Made by a program: the position numbers and the translations under genes. 64,000 nucleotides of DNA. Origin: Siphonodentalium dalli. Its lineage: Eukaryota; Mollusca; Scaphopoda; Gadilida; Siphonodentaliidae. Position 1 is the stretch's first letter. Every line of letters begins with the position of its first letter. The stretch spans positions 117,252,754 to 117,316,753 of the forward strand of contig CP136061.1 in the NCBI GenBank assembly GCA_032622095.1, read 5' to 3'. Shown here piece by piece: positions 1-12,024 of this stretch. Under the pieces are notes generated by a model, which ran no database searches, was not told where the DNA came from, and was given only the letters and a program-made list of their open reading frames with translations.

Positions 1-164
1 CGAAAATATACGTACCGTAGTCAGTCTGAGGCGAGCGACTTTAATTTATGACTGATTACCGCAAATAAGCGTTCACTTCCGTCCACACACAGTGATTATG
101 TTTAGTTGGAGCGCAAACCGTCATGAGCATGCATGGCTTGAATTGTTTTTATTTTATTTTTCAG

Positions 165-1144
165 AAAAGTTATGTCGGCCGCTGCATTCTGTGAATTCGA
201 CTCCCGTCCATTCGATTCGTTCTGTGACACACACTGCACCACATGCTGTACCTCGTGCCATTCAGCTGCTTATCCAGAATGTAAATTCGAAGAACTGTCG
301 AAAGTGACAGCAAAATTGGAACCGATGTCAGAGAATACGAATCAGGTCTTGATAAATTAATATCAGAAGCACAAGATAACAGGAATCTGTTCCCGGTTGG
401 CTGATCAAACAGGACGGAAGAGAGAATGATATGACAACAGAAATTCATAAGTTTTTGTCCAAGGTTCGCCGGATCGTCGACGATTGCGAACAGAATGATC
501 TCGGTCGTGCGAATGAGAAGATGTCGAACCACACATCGGCAGCAAAGAGCATTGATAAGATAGTAATCATTTTGTCACAACTGAAGCAAGAACAAGAATT
601 ATTGACAGCAGGGACGCAGCAGGGTGAGAAGGTATGCCCAAATGAAGGGGCGGGAGTAATACTTGATGACGTTGAGTCTTCTGATTTAACCCCTGCACAG
701 AGAGCTGATGTCCATCATAGGCACTCAACCAAGCTCCGTCAAGCTGTGTCAAAGTCAAGACAAATTGTCAGTGATTTTGAAGAAGTATCGCCGATAAATT
801 ACGAGGCTGTGATCAATGAAGGAGTGTTGGAAGCAATAGAGAAGGAATTGAAGAATGCATGCACCATAGATATCAGTCCGAAGCCTGTTAGGGCTATAAG
901 ACAATTAGTGAAGTATTTGGAATTATCTTGTAGCGGAACACACTCGGTCATGGCTTTCATCGACAAGTCACCGACCTCGGATATGATTATTGCAACCCAC
1001 AATCCGTACACGCCCAATGTCGTAACACATAGTGGTAAAACCACCAAGTCTGTCGCTCTCACGATCGATGCCCGGCCGTTTGGTATTTGTCTTCTGAACG
1101 ATCGAATCTACCTAACACAGTGGAATCAGGATAAGATATCCGTG
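165..1144 (+). pseudogene. TRIM-like (B-box/coiled-coil/NHL) gene, 5' part
   Basis: The stretch opens just after a splice-acceptor-like TTTTTCAG ending at 164, with an ATG at 172. Residues 15-45 from that ATG carry a B-box-like Cys/His cluster (CDTHCTTCCTSCH, then PEC). A heptad-like helix follows (EYESGLDKLISEAQDNRNL near 330-390), but it lies in another frame. The reading then moves through LADQTGRKRE in a third register into the open frame from 431 (MTTEIHKFLSKVRRIVDD). The segment ends in an NHL-propeller-like blade (RPFGICLLNDRIYLTQW) up to 1144, where the CACTA-like block begins and supplies the stop at 1148-1150. In animals such proteins are usually E3 ligases or RNA regulators. No RING is present here; it could lie before the window. 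At least three frame changes between about 325 and 430 make a dead gene likely, although assembly indels would look the same. The family assignment is confident; a working product is not. Confidence 0.75.
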
Positions 1145-1515
1145 CACTGAAAAAACATAAGTGTAGAAAATCTACACAAAAGAGTAGAATGGCTACTCTT
1201 TATTGGTAAAAGTTGATCCAATCCTTTAAAGAGTAGAAATAGAGTAAGAGTAAAAATTACTCTATTTGTGTAAGTGTGGCTACTCTTTCGTGGTGTATAA
1301 TTTTACACTTTCCCACACAATATTGTGTAGAAATGGGGTACACAAATGTGTAGAGATTGGTGTACACTGTAAGAGTAGTTATGTACACATAAAGTGTACT
1401 TACCATATCTACACTTTTATGAGTATATTTATTCACACAAATTCTACTACTCTTTTAAGTGTAGAAAAATACCCTTTTTGTGTACGATTGTGTACACTTT
1501 GATGAGTAGATGCAA
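1145..1515 (+). repeat. Left subterminal repeat field of the CACTA-like element
   Basis: About 370 bp made almost entirely of variants of GTGTAGAAA, GAGTAGAAA, ACTCTTT and GTGTACAC in both orientations, ending at a poly-C run (1520-1529). Such fields bind transposase in known CACTA elements. The same words recur at the other end of the block and hardly elsewhere in the window. Confidence 0.7.
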
Positions 1516-2560
1516 ATCACCCCCCCCCCCCATGGTACCCCATCCAACCCATTCATGGGAATGTGAATCATTGGGCAAGAGTGACAAAGACAACCATGGT
1601 CATACGGTTCAACTATATTATAATTACAGATACTTTCCCTGCAACAATCTGCCCCATTCATCACATAGGCAAATTAACAAAGGCTGTGGGTTTCATAGGA
1701 AAACAGGATAATCAATCCACGAGAAAACTGTATTGGTGATTCATTATATTTATTTCATATTGAACACAAATGTAATATAACAGTTATGCATTTGACATTT
1801 AGCATATACCATGCCTAGAATGGGCAGGATGCTGTGTATATTAAAACGTAATATGTATACATAGTCATTTGTGGTTACAATGAAATTCTGAATATAAAAA
1901 TAATGAGCGATTGTCTCACTCTTATTTTCTCACATGTGAACAGCTGATGTGAATAGCAATAAAACATTTCCAATAATAATGAGGTGTATAATTTGTCCAG
2001 TACAGTCTGGTCCAGTTATGAAAAAAGTGCCAAACCTCCAATTAATTGCAGCATGATATTTCTTAGCTAGAATAAGTACATTAACCCATGATAAACAACA
2101 TATTAAAAATAAAAAGGACCTACAAATGGGGAAATTGGTGAATATTGTGAAATAAATTTGTGAAAATGTGGTAAAATACTCGATTTATGGCTTTCAAGGT
2201 TGTTTATCATACATGTATAAGAAATTCCATATCAAAAGTCCTTACATTGTCATATCTGTTACGTAAATTTTACTATCCTGATTACAGAACAGAAAACCTT
2301 TTTCCATATGTATCAGTTAAGTATTTTTTAGTCATATATGCCTCTAAAATTGAGACTTCATTTCACAAGACTATTCCTAATATTTTAAATACTAGAGAGA
2401 AATGAAGGATTTTCCAGTCCTGTAACCAGGATAGTAAAATCTCCAAAATAGTTTTGATAATGGAAGGACTTGTTGATTTTAAAATGTTGATCAAAGTAGA
2501 CACCCCCTCCCCTGTCCCTGGTATAAGTTAAAGCTGTTTGGAAAAATAGTCTAGTCAGTT

Positions 2561-2991
2561 TTAAAGGTACTAAATCCGAACAGAGGGTCCCCATCTCAAC
2601 AGATTCCAACAACAACAATCCGATCAGAGGGTCCTATATTACTATTTCTTTGGCTTTGGCTGGCTTTGGGGGTAAAAAATATTTGATTCGAGTCGAGGAA
2701 CCCATCAAACAAAGCTCAGAGTTATTAGATATTGATTTTTGAAATTTGTTATTTACTCGAGATGAGTACTAATAATTGCCTTCAACTGCCGTAATCTGCT
2801 CGGGATGTGTACACCAAAATCTATTCAAACAGACAAGGATGGATAACTCTAAAATCAAGTGGTAATAAAATCGATATCTAACAAATCTGAGCTTTGATGG
2901 GTGACTTCCTCGACTCGAATCAAATATTTTTGACCCCCGAAGCCATTGAAATAGTAATTGAGAGGAGTTTTATCGGATTGAGTACCTTTAA
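2561..2991. mobile_element. TTAA-flanked MITE, family B copy 1
   Basis: Starts TTAAAGGTACTAAATCCG and ends CGGATTGAGTACCTTTAA, so AGGTACTCAATC-type inverted termini sit inside TTAA on both sides. Long inner arms (GATTCGAGTCGAGGAACC against its complement) make it fold back. TTAA duplications are typical of piggyBac and Kolobok elements. Noncoding. Confidence 0.75.
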
Positions 2992-3474
2992 GTACACTGG
3001 GGAAATTGATTCAGGTACATTCCGCTCTTTAAAATATTTACAGCTACTCACAAAAAGAGAAATGCTCTTCATTATTCTTGTTTGAATGACATAATACGTT
3101 GCTGTTTGTCAACTGCAGCATTTTCATTGGCTAAGAATCAAATATATGCATCGCAGGAAATGGGATAGTTTGCTGATGAACACCATTTTAATTCGCAGCA
3201 GGCAAAATCAAACTTCTTCCTTTTTGTTTATGATCCAAGATAGCCTTAGCCTTTCTCTTCCTATAACAAGTTTTATATAGTTTCCTGGGTATAAAATAAT
3301 ATGAATCAAGGACCCCTATCTGGAAAAGCTTCGATAAGTTATTATTGATTTAATTTAGAATTTTCTGGTATAATGTATATACATGAATCAATTTGGGACA
3401 TTTCATAGCTCGTGTTTGTTCCGTGCATAGCATGGGCTTAATTCTATCTGAAAAAATAGTATCGAAAAACATCA

Positions 3475-3637
3475 TTAACCCTTTCACGTCGTGAGCTGTG
3501 CTGGTACAGCATTAAAGTTCCTGTGCCAGTGCATTATCTTATATTATATTTGCGACTGTGAGCCTTGCATATATAAGAGAATGCTCTGGTTTACAAGGTC
3601 AAGGTAAATATTGTTAGGCCTATGTATTCTTTTTATG
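3475..3637. mobile_element. piggyBac-like MITE, left part, interrupted
   Basis: Begins TTAACCCTTTCACG and contains GTGCCAGTGCATT and TATATAAGAGAATGC, the diagnostic inner palindrome words of the copies at 16898 and 27281. It is cut by the mariner-like MITE at 3638. A GGCTCCTGATGGGAGACT remnant follows that MITE at about 3859. Confidence 0.5.
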
Positions 3638-3850
3638 CAGTAATGCTCTAAATAATCGACTTCTTAACCACAGCAGAATTATGGGTAACTTTTCAGGATT
3701 TAGTCGGAAATTTGGCTTGTTGCCATTCATTGGAAAGCTCTCCCCGAGAGCTTTCCGATGAATGGCAATAAGCCATATTTCCGACTAAATCCTGAAAAGT
3801 TACCCATAATTCTGCTGTGGTTAAGGGGTCGACTAATTAGAGCATTACTG
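3638..3850. mobile_element. Mariner-like fold-back MITE, copy 1
   Basis: A near-perfect hairpin. One arm is CAGTAATGCTCTAAATAATC... through ACCACAGCAGAATTATGGG to GGAAAGCTCTC; the other is its complement ending GAGCATTACTG. Five or more relatives occur in the window, most of them flanked by TA as in Tc1/mariner elements. This copy has TG on the left and TA on the right. Confidence 0.75.
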
Positions 3851-3969
3851 TATATACAAGGCTCCTGATGGGAGACTGGCATACATATTGGTACAATTGC
3901 TACGGGTGCGAGAGCAATCACTCCCGTCTCCTGGGAAGGACTGATCATCTCCCCTGTCTGAATGTTTCT

Positions 3970-5765
3970 TACTTTCACATGTAGTGGCCATTTAGTGTCA
4001 TTTTATCATTCAATATGGCTATGTGACTATGTGAAAAACTATCATTGGTGACAAGGAAGCATGTTTTTTCTTCGGCAGAGGCATTACAGTTCAGAATTTT
4101 TTTGTGTGTGGAAAATTGCTTAGTCTATCCAACACCCCCCCCCCCCCCCCCGGCCTGAATTTTTATTTACCTCAACATCTAATCCAATTAGTCTCATTTT
4201 ATGATTCACTATGACTGTGCAACTAAGAAAACTAATATTGGCATGTATTTTTTGTGAAATAGGCAATATTTCCAGAGAAAGTCCAGAGAATTTCTACCAC
4301 AGCATCTCATGACCAGTTAAGTCAGTCTCATTTTATCTTTCAATATGAATATGCGACTAAGTAAAACTATCAATGGCATCAAGGAAGCATGTTTTTTTCT
4401 GTGAAAGAGTCAATATTTAAAGTTTGGAGAATTTTCAATGAAAATTACCTTGTTTATCTTCCCCTCCCGCCTGAATTTTACCTCAATAGTTATTCTAATT
4501 TTATCATTCATATGACTATGCGACTAAAAAAAACTATTGTTGGCGACAAGGAAGCATGTATATTCTATTAAAGAGGTGCGGAGAATTTTCATTGAAAAAT
4601 ACATGAATTTTTCTTACCTTAACATGTAGTGGCAGGTTTATCTTCGGAAAAACCCATGTTTTTCTTCGGAAGAGGTAGATCATGCCATGACTCTCTACTC
4701 TGTCTTATTAATGCCCATAGAGATCATATTCCACTAATACGAAACCTTTGAACTTTTTGAAGTTTTGACAGGGGATATTATAAAGTCTAACAATAACGCG
4801 GGGAATATATTTCTCAGCTATTATCTGTTCCTTAATAATGTACAAGTTTCACAATGGGTGAATGTTCCAACTCAAAATTGCATGTTTTTCTATGACCTTT
4901 GTGACCCGATATCACAATAAACATTGAATTATTTACCCAGTAGAAATGCTATAATTGTCAGCAAAGCAAAGCAAAATCTCTCAAAAATCCGCTTTCAACA
5001 TGAAATTTTGAGTTGGGACCTTCACCTACAGTAAAGTGCATTAGTAAGGAACAGATAATAACTAAGAAATATATTCCCTGTGTTATTTTTTCGACTTTAT
5101 AAGGTTCCATGTCAAAACTACTTCAAAAAGTTCCAAGGTTTCGGACTGGTGGAATATGATCTCTACGGGCGTTAGCCAGAGTAGAGATTCATGGCATGAT
5201 CTACGGCAGAAGCTACATGTAGGTAATTTTTAATGAAAATAAGATATTGTAGTAAAAAAAAATTCAGGGGGTTGGGGTTGGCAAGACTTCAATTATTGGC
5301 CTTTTCACAGAAAATACATGTTCCTTGTTGCCAATGAGGGGGGATAGGGGATAAACTAGGAAATTTTCAATGAAAATTCTCCAAACTATAATTATTGCCT
5401 CTTTCACTGAAAATACATTGCCTATTTCACAGAAAATACATGCTTCCTTGTTGCCAATGATACTTTTTTCTTAGTCGCAAAGTCATATTGAATGATAAAA
5501 TGAGACTAACTGGCTGTTGGATGTTGAGGCAAAAACAAATTCAGGTGGGGGGGGGGGGGTGGGTGATAAACTAAGTAATTTGCCTCCTTGACAAAGAATA
5601 CTTGCTTTCTTGTCACCAATGATAGGTTTTTTCTTAGTCATATAGTCATATTGAATGATAAAATTAGTCTATCTGCCCATTAGTTGTTGAGGTATTAAAG
5701 AACAAATTCAGACGGGGGTTATGGGGGGGGATGCGTAGGCGGGAGATAAACTTTTACAACAGTAT
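3970..5765. repeat. 1.8-kb fold-back element with tandemly repeated arms
   Basis: The left half (3970-4690) repeats a unit containing CTATGTGACTA and GACAAGGAAGCATG about four times. The right half (5150-5765) carries the complementary words (CATGCTTCCTTGTTGCC, TAGTCATATTGAATGAT). The inner part also pairs: GATCATGCCATGACTC near 4678 against CATGGCATGATC near 5190, and TCATATTCCACTAATACG against GGTGGAATATGATC. The centre is near 4925. Poly-C and poly-G runs (about 4134 and 5546) mark matching arm positions. Noncoding. Confidence 0.6.
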
Positions 5766-6369
5766 AGAACGAAAACACTGGAAGCAAAGCAATTTTCGGT
5801 CTAGAACTCTAGATCTGTTTTAGACGGTGATTGTGTATCGCTTCACCATGCAGTCATTTTCAATAAAAATACATGAATAATAAAAAACCCTGAATTCAAC
5901 AGATGCCTATGAGTAACCACAGAAAATTCAGCTTTATAATTTCTTCATTCATTGTTTATTTTTTCCTGATTATGTTGTTTGATATGCAACAGCATTTTAA
6001 ATAAATAAACACTGAATGAAGAAACTCTAAAGTTGCGTTCAGACGAGAAAGTTGCATTGATATTGGATTAAAGAGAATAATACCGAGGCTCAGACAGATG
6101 GGATGCGTTCATTAACACACACACAACAGAGAGATTCTATTTTCAACGCAACAAAGCATAACGCATGTCTTATGACGTTTCTTGTTTTCAATCGATAAAA
6201 CATGGCAGCTGTTTTCGAATCGAAGGTAAATAAACTTGTATTTATGTCAATAAAGTGTTTATTTGTTTGGATTTGACATCATACAATCAATTTATTACAG
6301 ATATATTGATTTGCAATATTGGTTTTATTCCAATAGCACCTATCAAACTTATTAGCTGCAATAATATTA
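5766..6369. other. Noncoding stretch
   Basis: AT-rich, with no convincing codon pattern, repeat unit or terminal motif. Confidence 0.5.
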
Positions 6370-6648
6370 TTAAGGGCACGTATGGCCTTCGCGGTGGGTA
6401 TTGCTGTAAAACAGACATATTTTGTTCTTATACCAGTCATAAATATTGCGTAAATACATGTAGTATGTTATTGTTAAGTTTGTACGCTGGGTTATGTAAT
6501 CAGGTTCTGTAACATTTTTGGCTTTTGTTTACATAACAAAGCATATGAACTTGACCATAACATACTATTTACTCAATATTATTTCTGTTTTAGCGGATGT
6601 GACTATTTTAACAGCGATACCCACTGTGAAGGCCATCCGTGCCTTTAA
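6370..6648. mobile_element. TTAA-flanked MITE, GGGCACG family
   Basis: TTAAGGGCACGTATGGCC on the left mirrors GGCCATCCGTGCCTTTAA on the right, extending about 35 bp (CGGTGGGTATTGCTGT against ACAGCGATACCCACTG). A TTAA lies at each end. Noncoding. Confidence 0.65.
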
Positions 6649-6853
6649 TCACAAGCTCTGATTTATAATGTAAAGTATGTGTTTTTGTGAAAGGCTTAAT
6701 GTAGACAATGAATCATGTCAAAGCAACATACGGATCAATGTAATGGACTCATCTGAACACTCCTTTTCAGTTGGGCTCGCAATACCACCTGTTACAATAT
6801 CGATTTTACCTCTAAATTATAATCAAATATAGCAAATCCACTTTATATTAATC

Positions 6854-6999
6854 ACAGGAGCTTGGAACTTTATAAATAACTGCCAAAAATTATCAACATG
6901 CATCTGCCTGAAGATAATTTTTGGTGAACAATAGGTTGGCCATAAATAATCATAGGGCAATTTTTAAGGGAATTTGTTGATTAAGTTCCAAGCTCCTAT
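6854..6999. mobile_element. Small inverted-repeat element
   Basis: Arms ACAGGAGCTTGGAACTT and AAGTTCCAAGCTCCTAT enclose about 110 bp. No clear target duplication was seen. Confidence 0.5.
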
Positions 7000-7309
7000 G
7001 GATTTATATTACTCAATTTTAAATCTCACCAAAAATAGTAAATTGGCAAAATTTTGATTTAGGTCGGAATAGTTTTCACAAGAATAAAAAAATAATAATT
7101 GGGATTTACATGCAATCTCCAGATCAAAAGTTAGAGTTACCATTGTTTCCAGCCGTGACTGCATGTATGTCATATTGGAATTAACAGGGATGCTAAGTGC
7201 AGCAACTAAGGAGGCTTAACAGTTAACAGCGATTGGGCTAGGTAAAATAAATACCAGTTCCAAGCCAGATAAATATGTACTAGTATTGTTTTAAAAAAAT
7301 AGCGGTCAC

Positions 7310-8824
7310 ATGCTCATAGCCCGTTTATATATAACCATGGGTATATGCCAGATATAATCGTACAAAAAATATCGCTGTTCTTTTGACCGTGTATTTATCC
7401 ATGGTGCGTGTGCCTGCACATGGTTATCCGTAACCTGGTGCCCGGTGTTATTGCATTGAAAGGTAATCATGTTCGACTGGTGTTGTTAAGTTTAGTGATG
7501 AGATTAGCGGTTTCTATTTCTTGTCTGGTCATATTCACTGTTGGAACTTTTTTTGAAATAGACGCACTTTTTATACTAGAATTTGCGCAACAGGAGCGCA
7601 TGGAGGGAAATTGCACACCGAGTTGGTTTAAGGGTTTTTAGAAAAACTATTCATATATGATATAGAGAGGCCAACAGAACGATACCATGCAAATTTAAAA
7701 CTGAGAGAATAAAAGGCCGTACGGCCACAGTGTCCCCCGAAAAAGTGGCTTCATTGGGGCATCAGCTTGTCTGAAAAAAATAACAAGGACCCTAACTCCG
7801 ATACTAAATTTCAGAACAATCCAACCAGTGTACCTTGGAATGGTAGATAAACTATCATACTAAATTTGATTCAGATATGATCACACAAACTAAAGTTGTC
7901 ATCCGGAAACCAGAAATTGACAGGATTCTAAGTCGAAAAAGGGCCATAACTCTCGCAAACATGGGCCGAGTAAACACATATTCGAACTTGACCTGTATTT
8001 TGGTTGATAAACTCACATACCAAATTTGGTTCAGATATGACCACAAACTGAAGTTATCATCCGGAAACCAGAAAATTATAAGATTGTAAGTCGAAAAAGG
8101 GCCATAACTCTCGCAAAAATGGGCGGAGCAAACCCATATTCGAACTTAATCTGTATTTCAGTCTGATAAACTCACATACCAAATTTGATTCAGATATGAC
8201 CACACAAACTGAAGTTATCATCCGGAAACCAGAAAATTATAAGATTCTAAGTGGAAAAAGGGCCATAACTCTTGCAAAAATGGGCGGAGCAAACCCATAT
8301 TCGAACTTGACCTGTATTTTGGGGTGGCGCCAGGATATCCCCGACGCATGTGCTATACGATTCCCCCGATAAGGGGCGGGCTTTAGCTACTGAGTTGACC
8401 ATTACAGATCTCATCGATGTGGTTGGCTATCCCTCCCCAACAAAATTTAGTTCTCGTCTTCAGTGAACTCAAGACCGCGCTCTTAGCATGGGGTGCCAAG
8501 CAGGGACGTGCCGACAGGGGTGGTTATGCAGGGGTCCCACCCCCAAACTGTAGTCAAACCCAATGCAACATTAGTTGGAAAATTCACACCAAAATTAGTT
8601 TGAAATTGTTCTCGTAGTTTGATTTCCAACAATTTCTTAGTGACGAATTTGTTGTTTTTAGACCAAAATTTGCATATTTCCCTTTCATTTGAAAAATTTT
8701 GGATTGAAAATTGAAATGCCATCAGTTGCCAATTTTCAAATTTTCAAAATGTTTTCACATCGGGTCGAACCATCGTGTATTTATCGCATATACCCATGGT
8801 TATATATAAACGGGCTACGAGCAT
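7310..8824. mobile_element. 1.5-kb element with long terminal inverted repeats
   Basis: The left ATGCTCATAGCCCG followed by TTTATATATAACCATGGG is the inverse of the right end (CCCATGGTTATATATAAA then CGGGCTACGAGCAT), about 40 bp with few mismatches. The interior holds the ~140-bp tandem repeat at 7733-8325 and short open frames without recognisable domains. Superfamily not assigned. Confidence 0.55.
7733..8325 (+). repeat. Tandem repeat (~140 bp unit, about 4 copies)
   Basis: Units share AAAAGGGCCATAACTC, CATATTCGAACTTGACC, ACATACCAAATTTGG and GTTATCATCCGGAAACC. A second array of the same family lies at 26205-26545. Confidence 0.75.
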
Positions 8825-9238
8825 CTGATCGCATATTTTCTACACAATAAACCACTTTACTGTCACAATTGTGACATTTAATTAGTTTATATTGGGGAGT
8901 TTAGGTGAGTGGATAACAATGCTAAACCCCCCGATATAAAATGACATATACACAGGACTTCGTCGTAAACCAGCGGTATCCAAAACAATTTCCCTAGCTG
9001 GCTTATATGAAAGGAAACTTAGACTACACTTGACCACGCAATACGAGATATAAACTATACCTACAAGTCACAAAATAATGTAAATTATATTTTCATATGG
9101 ACGATGCTAAATCTGTCCATAAAATGCATGCAGTCATGAATATAGTCAGTCATAAAGTTCTAAAGCGTTGTCATCCTAAATTCCAGTTGACATCAATTAA
9201 TACTGGTAGTTGTTTCAACACTATAAATATGATGTCCC
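8825..9238. other. Noncoding stretch
   Basis: No gene, hairpin or tandem unit seen. Confidence 0.45.
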
Positions 9239-9361
9239 CAGCCTTCATAATTGGCTACGGCAATCAGCATTGACGAAGCAATTTGCTGAATCAAACTGGG
9301 CCATGGCATACTGTTGCCGTAGCGGATTGCCGAAGCCAAACAATCTGAATTAAGAGGGCTG
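9239..9361. mobile_element. Short MITE, CAGYCYTC family, copy 1
   Basis: CAGCCTTCATAATTGGC at the left and TGAATTAAGAGGGCTG at the right form inverted termini. The 6-bp word TGTCCC is repeated exactly on both flanks (9233-9238 and 9362-9367). The copy at 14513 also has a perfect 6-bp duplication. Confidence 0.7.
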
Positions 9362-9368
9362 TGTCCCT

Positions 9369-9564
9369 TTAACCCTTCCATGACATTAGATTCCTGAAAT
9401 TTTGCGAAACCCTGGGAGCCTCGATATATATTAGAGAATACATTGGCCTAGTAATATTTACCTTGACCTTGTAAAACAGTGAATTCTCTTATATATATAT
9501 ATATGCGAAACTCCCTACATGCTTTAATGTGGCACCAGTGCAGCTCCCGTCATGAAAGGGTTAA
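9369..9564. mobile_element. piggyBac-like MITE
   Basis: TTAACCCTTCCATGAC at one end and GTCATGAAAGGGTTAA at the other. The CCC/GGG termini directly inside TTAA are the piggyBac signature. Its right TTAA is also the left TTAA of the next element. Confidence 0.75.
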
Positions 9565-10048
9565 AGGTACTCAATCCGAACAGAGGGTCCCCATCTCAAC
9601 AGATTCCAACAACAACAATCCGATCAGAGGGTCTTATATTACTATTTCATTGGCTTTGGGGGTAAAAAATATTTGATTCGAGTCGAGGAACCCATCAAAC
9701 AAAGCTCAGAGTTATTAGATATTGATTTTTGAAATTTGTTAGTTTCTCGAGATGAGTACTAATAATTGCCGTCAGTTTCGTAACCTGCGCGAGATGTGTA
9801 CACCAAAACACAATTCAAACAGACAAGGATGGATAACTCTAAAATCAAGAGGTAATAATAACGCAATTTTGACTGAGTTCTGGGCCAGAAAGTATTCCCG
9901 ATTATGAAAAATAATAGATTTCTAAAATCGATATCTAACAAATCTGAGCTTTGATGGGTGACTTCCTCGACTCGAATCAAATATTTTTGACCCCCAAAGC
10001 CATTGAAATAGTAATTGAGAGGAGTTTTATCGGATTGAGTACCTTTAA
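9561..10048. mobile_element. TTAA-flanked MITE, family B copy 2
   Basis: TTAAAGGTACTCAATCCG ... CGGATTGAGTACCTTTAA; colinear with the copy at 2561 over nearly its full length, including GATTCGAGTCGAGGAACC. It shares TTAA 9561-9564 with the preceding piggyBac-like MITE. Confidence 0.8.
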
Positions 10049-10298
10049 GACATCAAAATGATCAAACTGTAATCACTGACCTTTATGGATTAGCTCGGGG
10101 ATCTGAACACCATACATGAACTAGATCATAATCTAAAAGTGATCTAAAAGGCATTGATTACAGTTCCTGTTATTTCCCTGCATATGTGAGGGCCACCACA
10201 ATCAATCATATCATAAGTGAGTGAAGACAAAGAAACTTGGTCAAGTAACATAATTAGCATGGGTGCATCTGGGAATAACTTTTTTGAGATATAAAAGA

Positions 10299-10407
10299 AC
10301 TTAATTAAGATTTTTGGCTTCGGCAAACCTTTGCCATGGCCCAGTTTGCTTCAGCAAATGGCTTAGGGTATTGCTGATTGACGTTGCCAATTATGAGGGC
10401 TGTTTAA
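10299..10407 (-). mobile_element. Short MITE, CAGYCYTC family, degraded copy
   Basis: On the minus strand it starts CAGCCCTCATAATTGGC and contains GGGCCATGGCAAAGG and GCCGAAGCC, as in the copies at 9239 and 14513. The other terminus has diverged. Confidence 0.5.
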
Positions 10408-10709
10408 AATATCAATGATGTATGTTTATATAATCAGACATCCTCTATATTCACACAATTGGCACCTGTAAGAATCAGTACATTTCGTCATACAGTTTAC
10501 CAGAACGGTTCCGAGGTTCATAAACTTCATAAAAAGCTATGAACCACCTACTTCATTTCAAGTCGCCCACGCTCGTTGCTTGATTGTCATGTCATTGTGA
10601 GACTGTGTTGTGTTGGAATTTGAACAATATGTTACTTAGTCGTTTTGGTAGTTTGAAAAGATGTTCCATGTTATTAATGTTCTATTAAAATGGACTGGTA
10701 TATGATTAT

Positions 10710-10850
10710 AAGGAATGACTTGAACATCGAGCGTGGTCAATTGTTTTGACCGGCAGACTAATTAAACAAAGTCTGTGTGAATCTCATTGTTTTTTAATTA
10801 CTCTGCTGATCAAAATCTGATGACCCCAATCGACATTCAAGTCATTTCTT
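10710..10850. repeat. Imperfect palindrome
   Basis: AAGGAATGACTTGAACATCG pairs with CGACATTCAAGTCATTTCTT. Inner arms (CAGACTAATTAAA and TTTAATTACTCTG) continue the pairing. Confidence 0.5.
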
Positions 10851-11100
10851 GAATAATTACAACTACTCTCGATTTGATTGAAATGCATGATTGGTCGAGA
10901 GGCTAGGGAATGATGATTCAATGATCTGATTTATCATTGTACTTTATATGTTGCAATGTATGAGACAGTTATACTTTAAGAACAATGGGCGAGTCTAACC
11001 TCCCGCATGACGTCACAGAATATGAGATTGCGCATAACGATTCCGGTAAACTTCAACTTTTTGCCAGACGGCAATATATTACTGTTAATGAGAAATAAAA

Positions 11101-11225
11101 TATTTTTTAATCGATATCTAATAACTCTGAGTTTTGATGGGTGGGTTAAATAAAATATTTTTTACCTCCGAAACCAATGGAATAGTAATAGTAATAGGGA
11201 TGTTTAATCAGATTATACATCTTTA
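11101..11225. mobile_element. Fragment of family B MITE
   Basis: ATCGATATCTAATAACTCTG, then TTTTGATGGGTGG and ATATTTTTTACC match one arm of the TTAA-flanked family B. The other arm is missing. Confidence 0.5.
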
Positions 11226-11867
11226 ATACCCCAATCTCTGTGTATACCAGATATGGCATAATATTTACAGCCATTTTCAAGTGAGTTTCCAGACTATATT
11301 TGGCAGTATGTGCCATTATCGTACACATGAGACCTGTGTTCCAAATTGAAACTGCTATAAGGGTGGCAAATACCAGCTGACAAAAGCAGGTGCTAACCAC
11401 ATGTTTTGGAAAAGTGACGAGAGGGCTCAGTTAATTGAAACAGGAAGAATAGGTTTTATAGAATATATCAATTGTGGTTTGGTTTTGAAATATAACTGAA
11501 GAAAACAGAGAACCGTAAAACTGCACATCACTACTTCATACCAATGATATTGATGTATGTCATTGGTCAGAGAATATTAGATGTTACCAAGGTATTTGCT
11601 TACATCGGGAATGATCAATATAACTTTAGATTCCTAACAAGTCAGGGGCCATTGCTTCAAATTTCACTCTCTGTGATGATAGCCATTAAGACGTTTTCAC
11701 ATTTAAATGTAAATAGTAGGCAAACAAGAAGTATTTTCTTGATCAAGTTGAGGTGTATTTTTTTCCTGAATATTTTGCTCGGTTGTTGTAAATTTTCTGG
11801 GATGGATTATTAGTAGATCAGTGAAAATTAAGATTTTTTTGTTGTAATTATAAGCCATCAAAATTGT

Positions 11868-12000
11868 TTTTCGATTGATCTATGAGCACATAGATGTATC
11901 AGTATAAGTAGAACAACATAATAGTATAATTCAGCTTTGCGGAAAATACAGTGTGTTTTTCATCTACTGATACATTGACACGCTCATATATCAATTGAAA
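11868..12000. repeat. Imperfect palindrome
   Basis: TTTTCGATTGATCTATGAGC pairs with GCTCATATATCAATTGAAA, and GATGTATCAGTA with TACTGATACATT. It lies just downstream of the gene-like fragment at 12025-13544. Confidence 0.45.
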
Positions 12001-12024
12001 GATGATGTTGATGGCATAAGAAGA

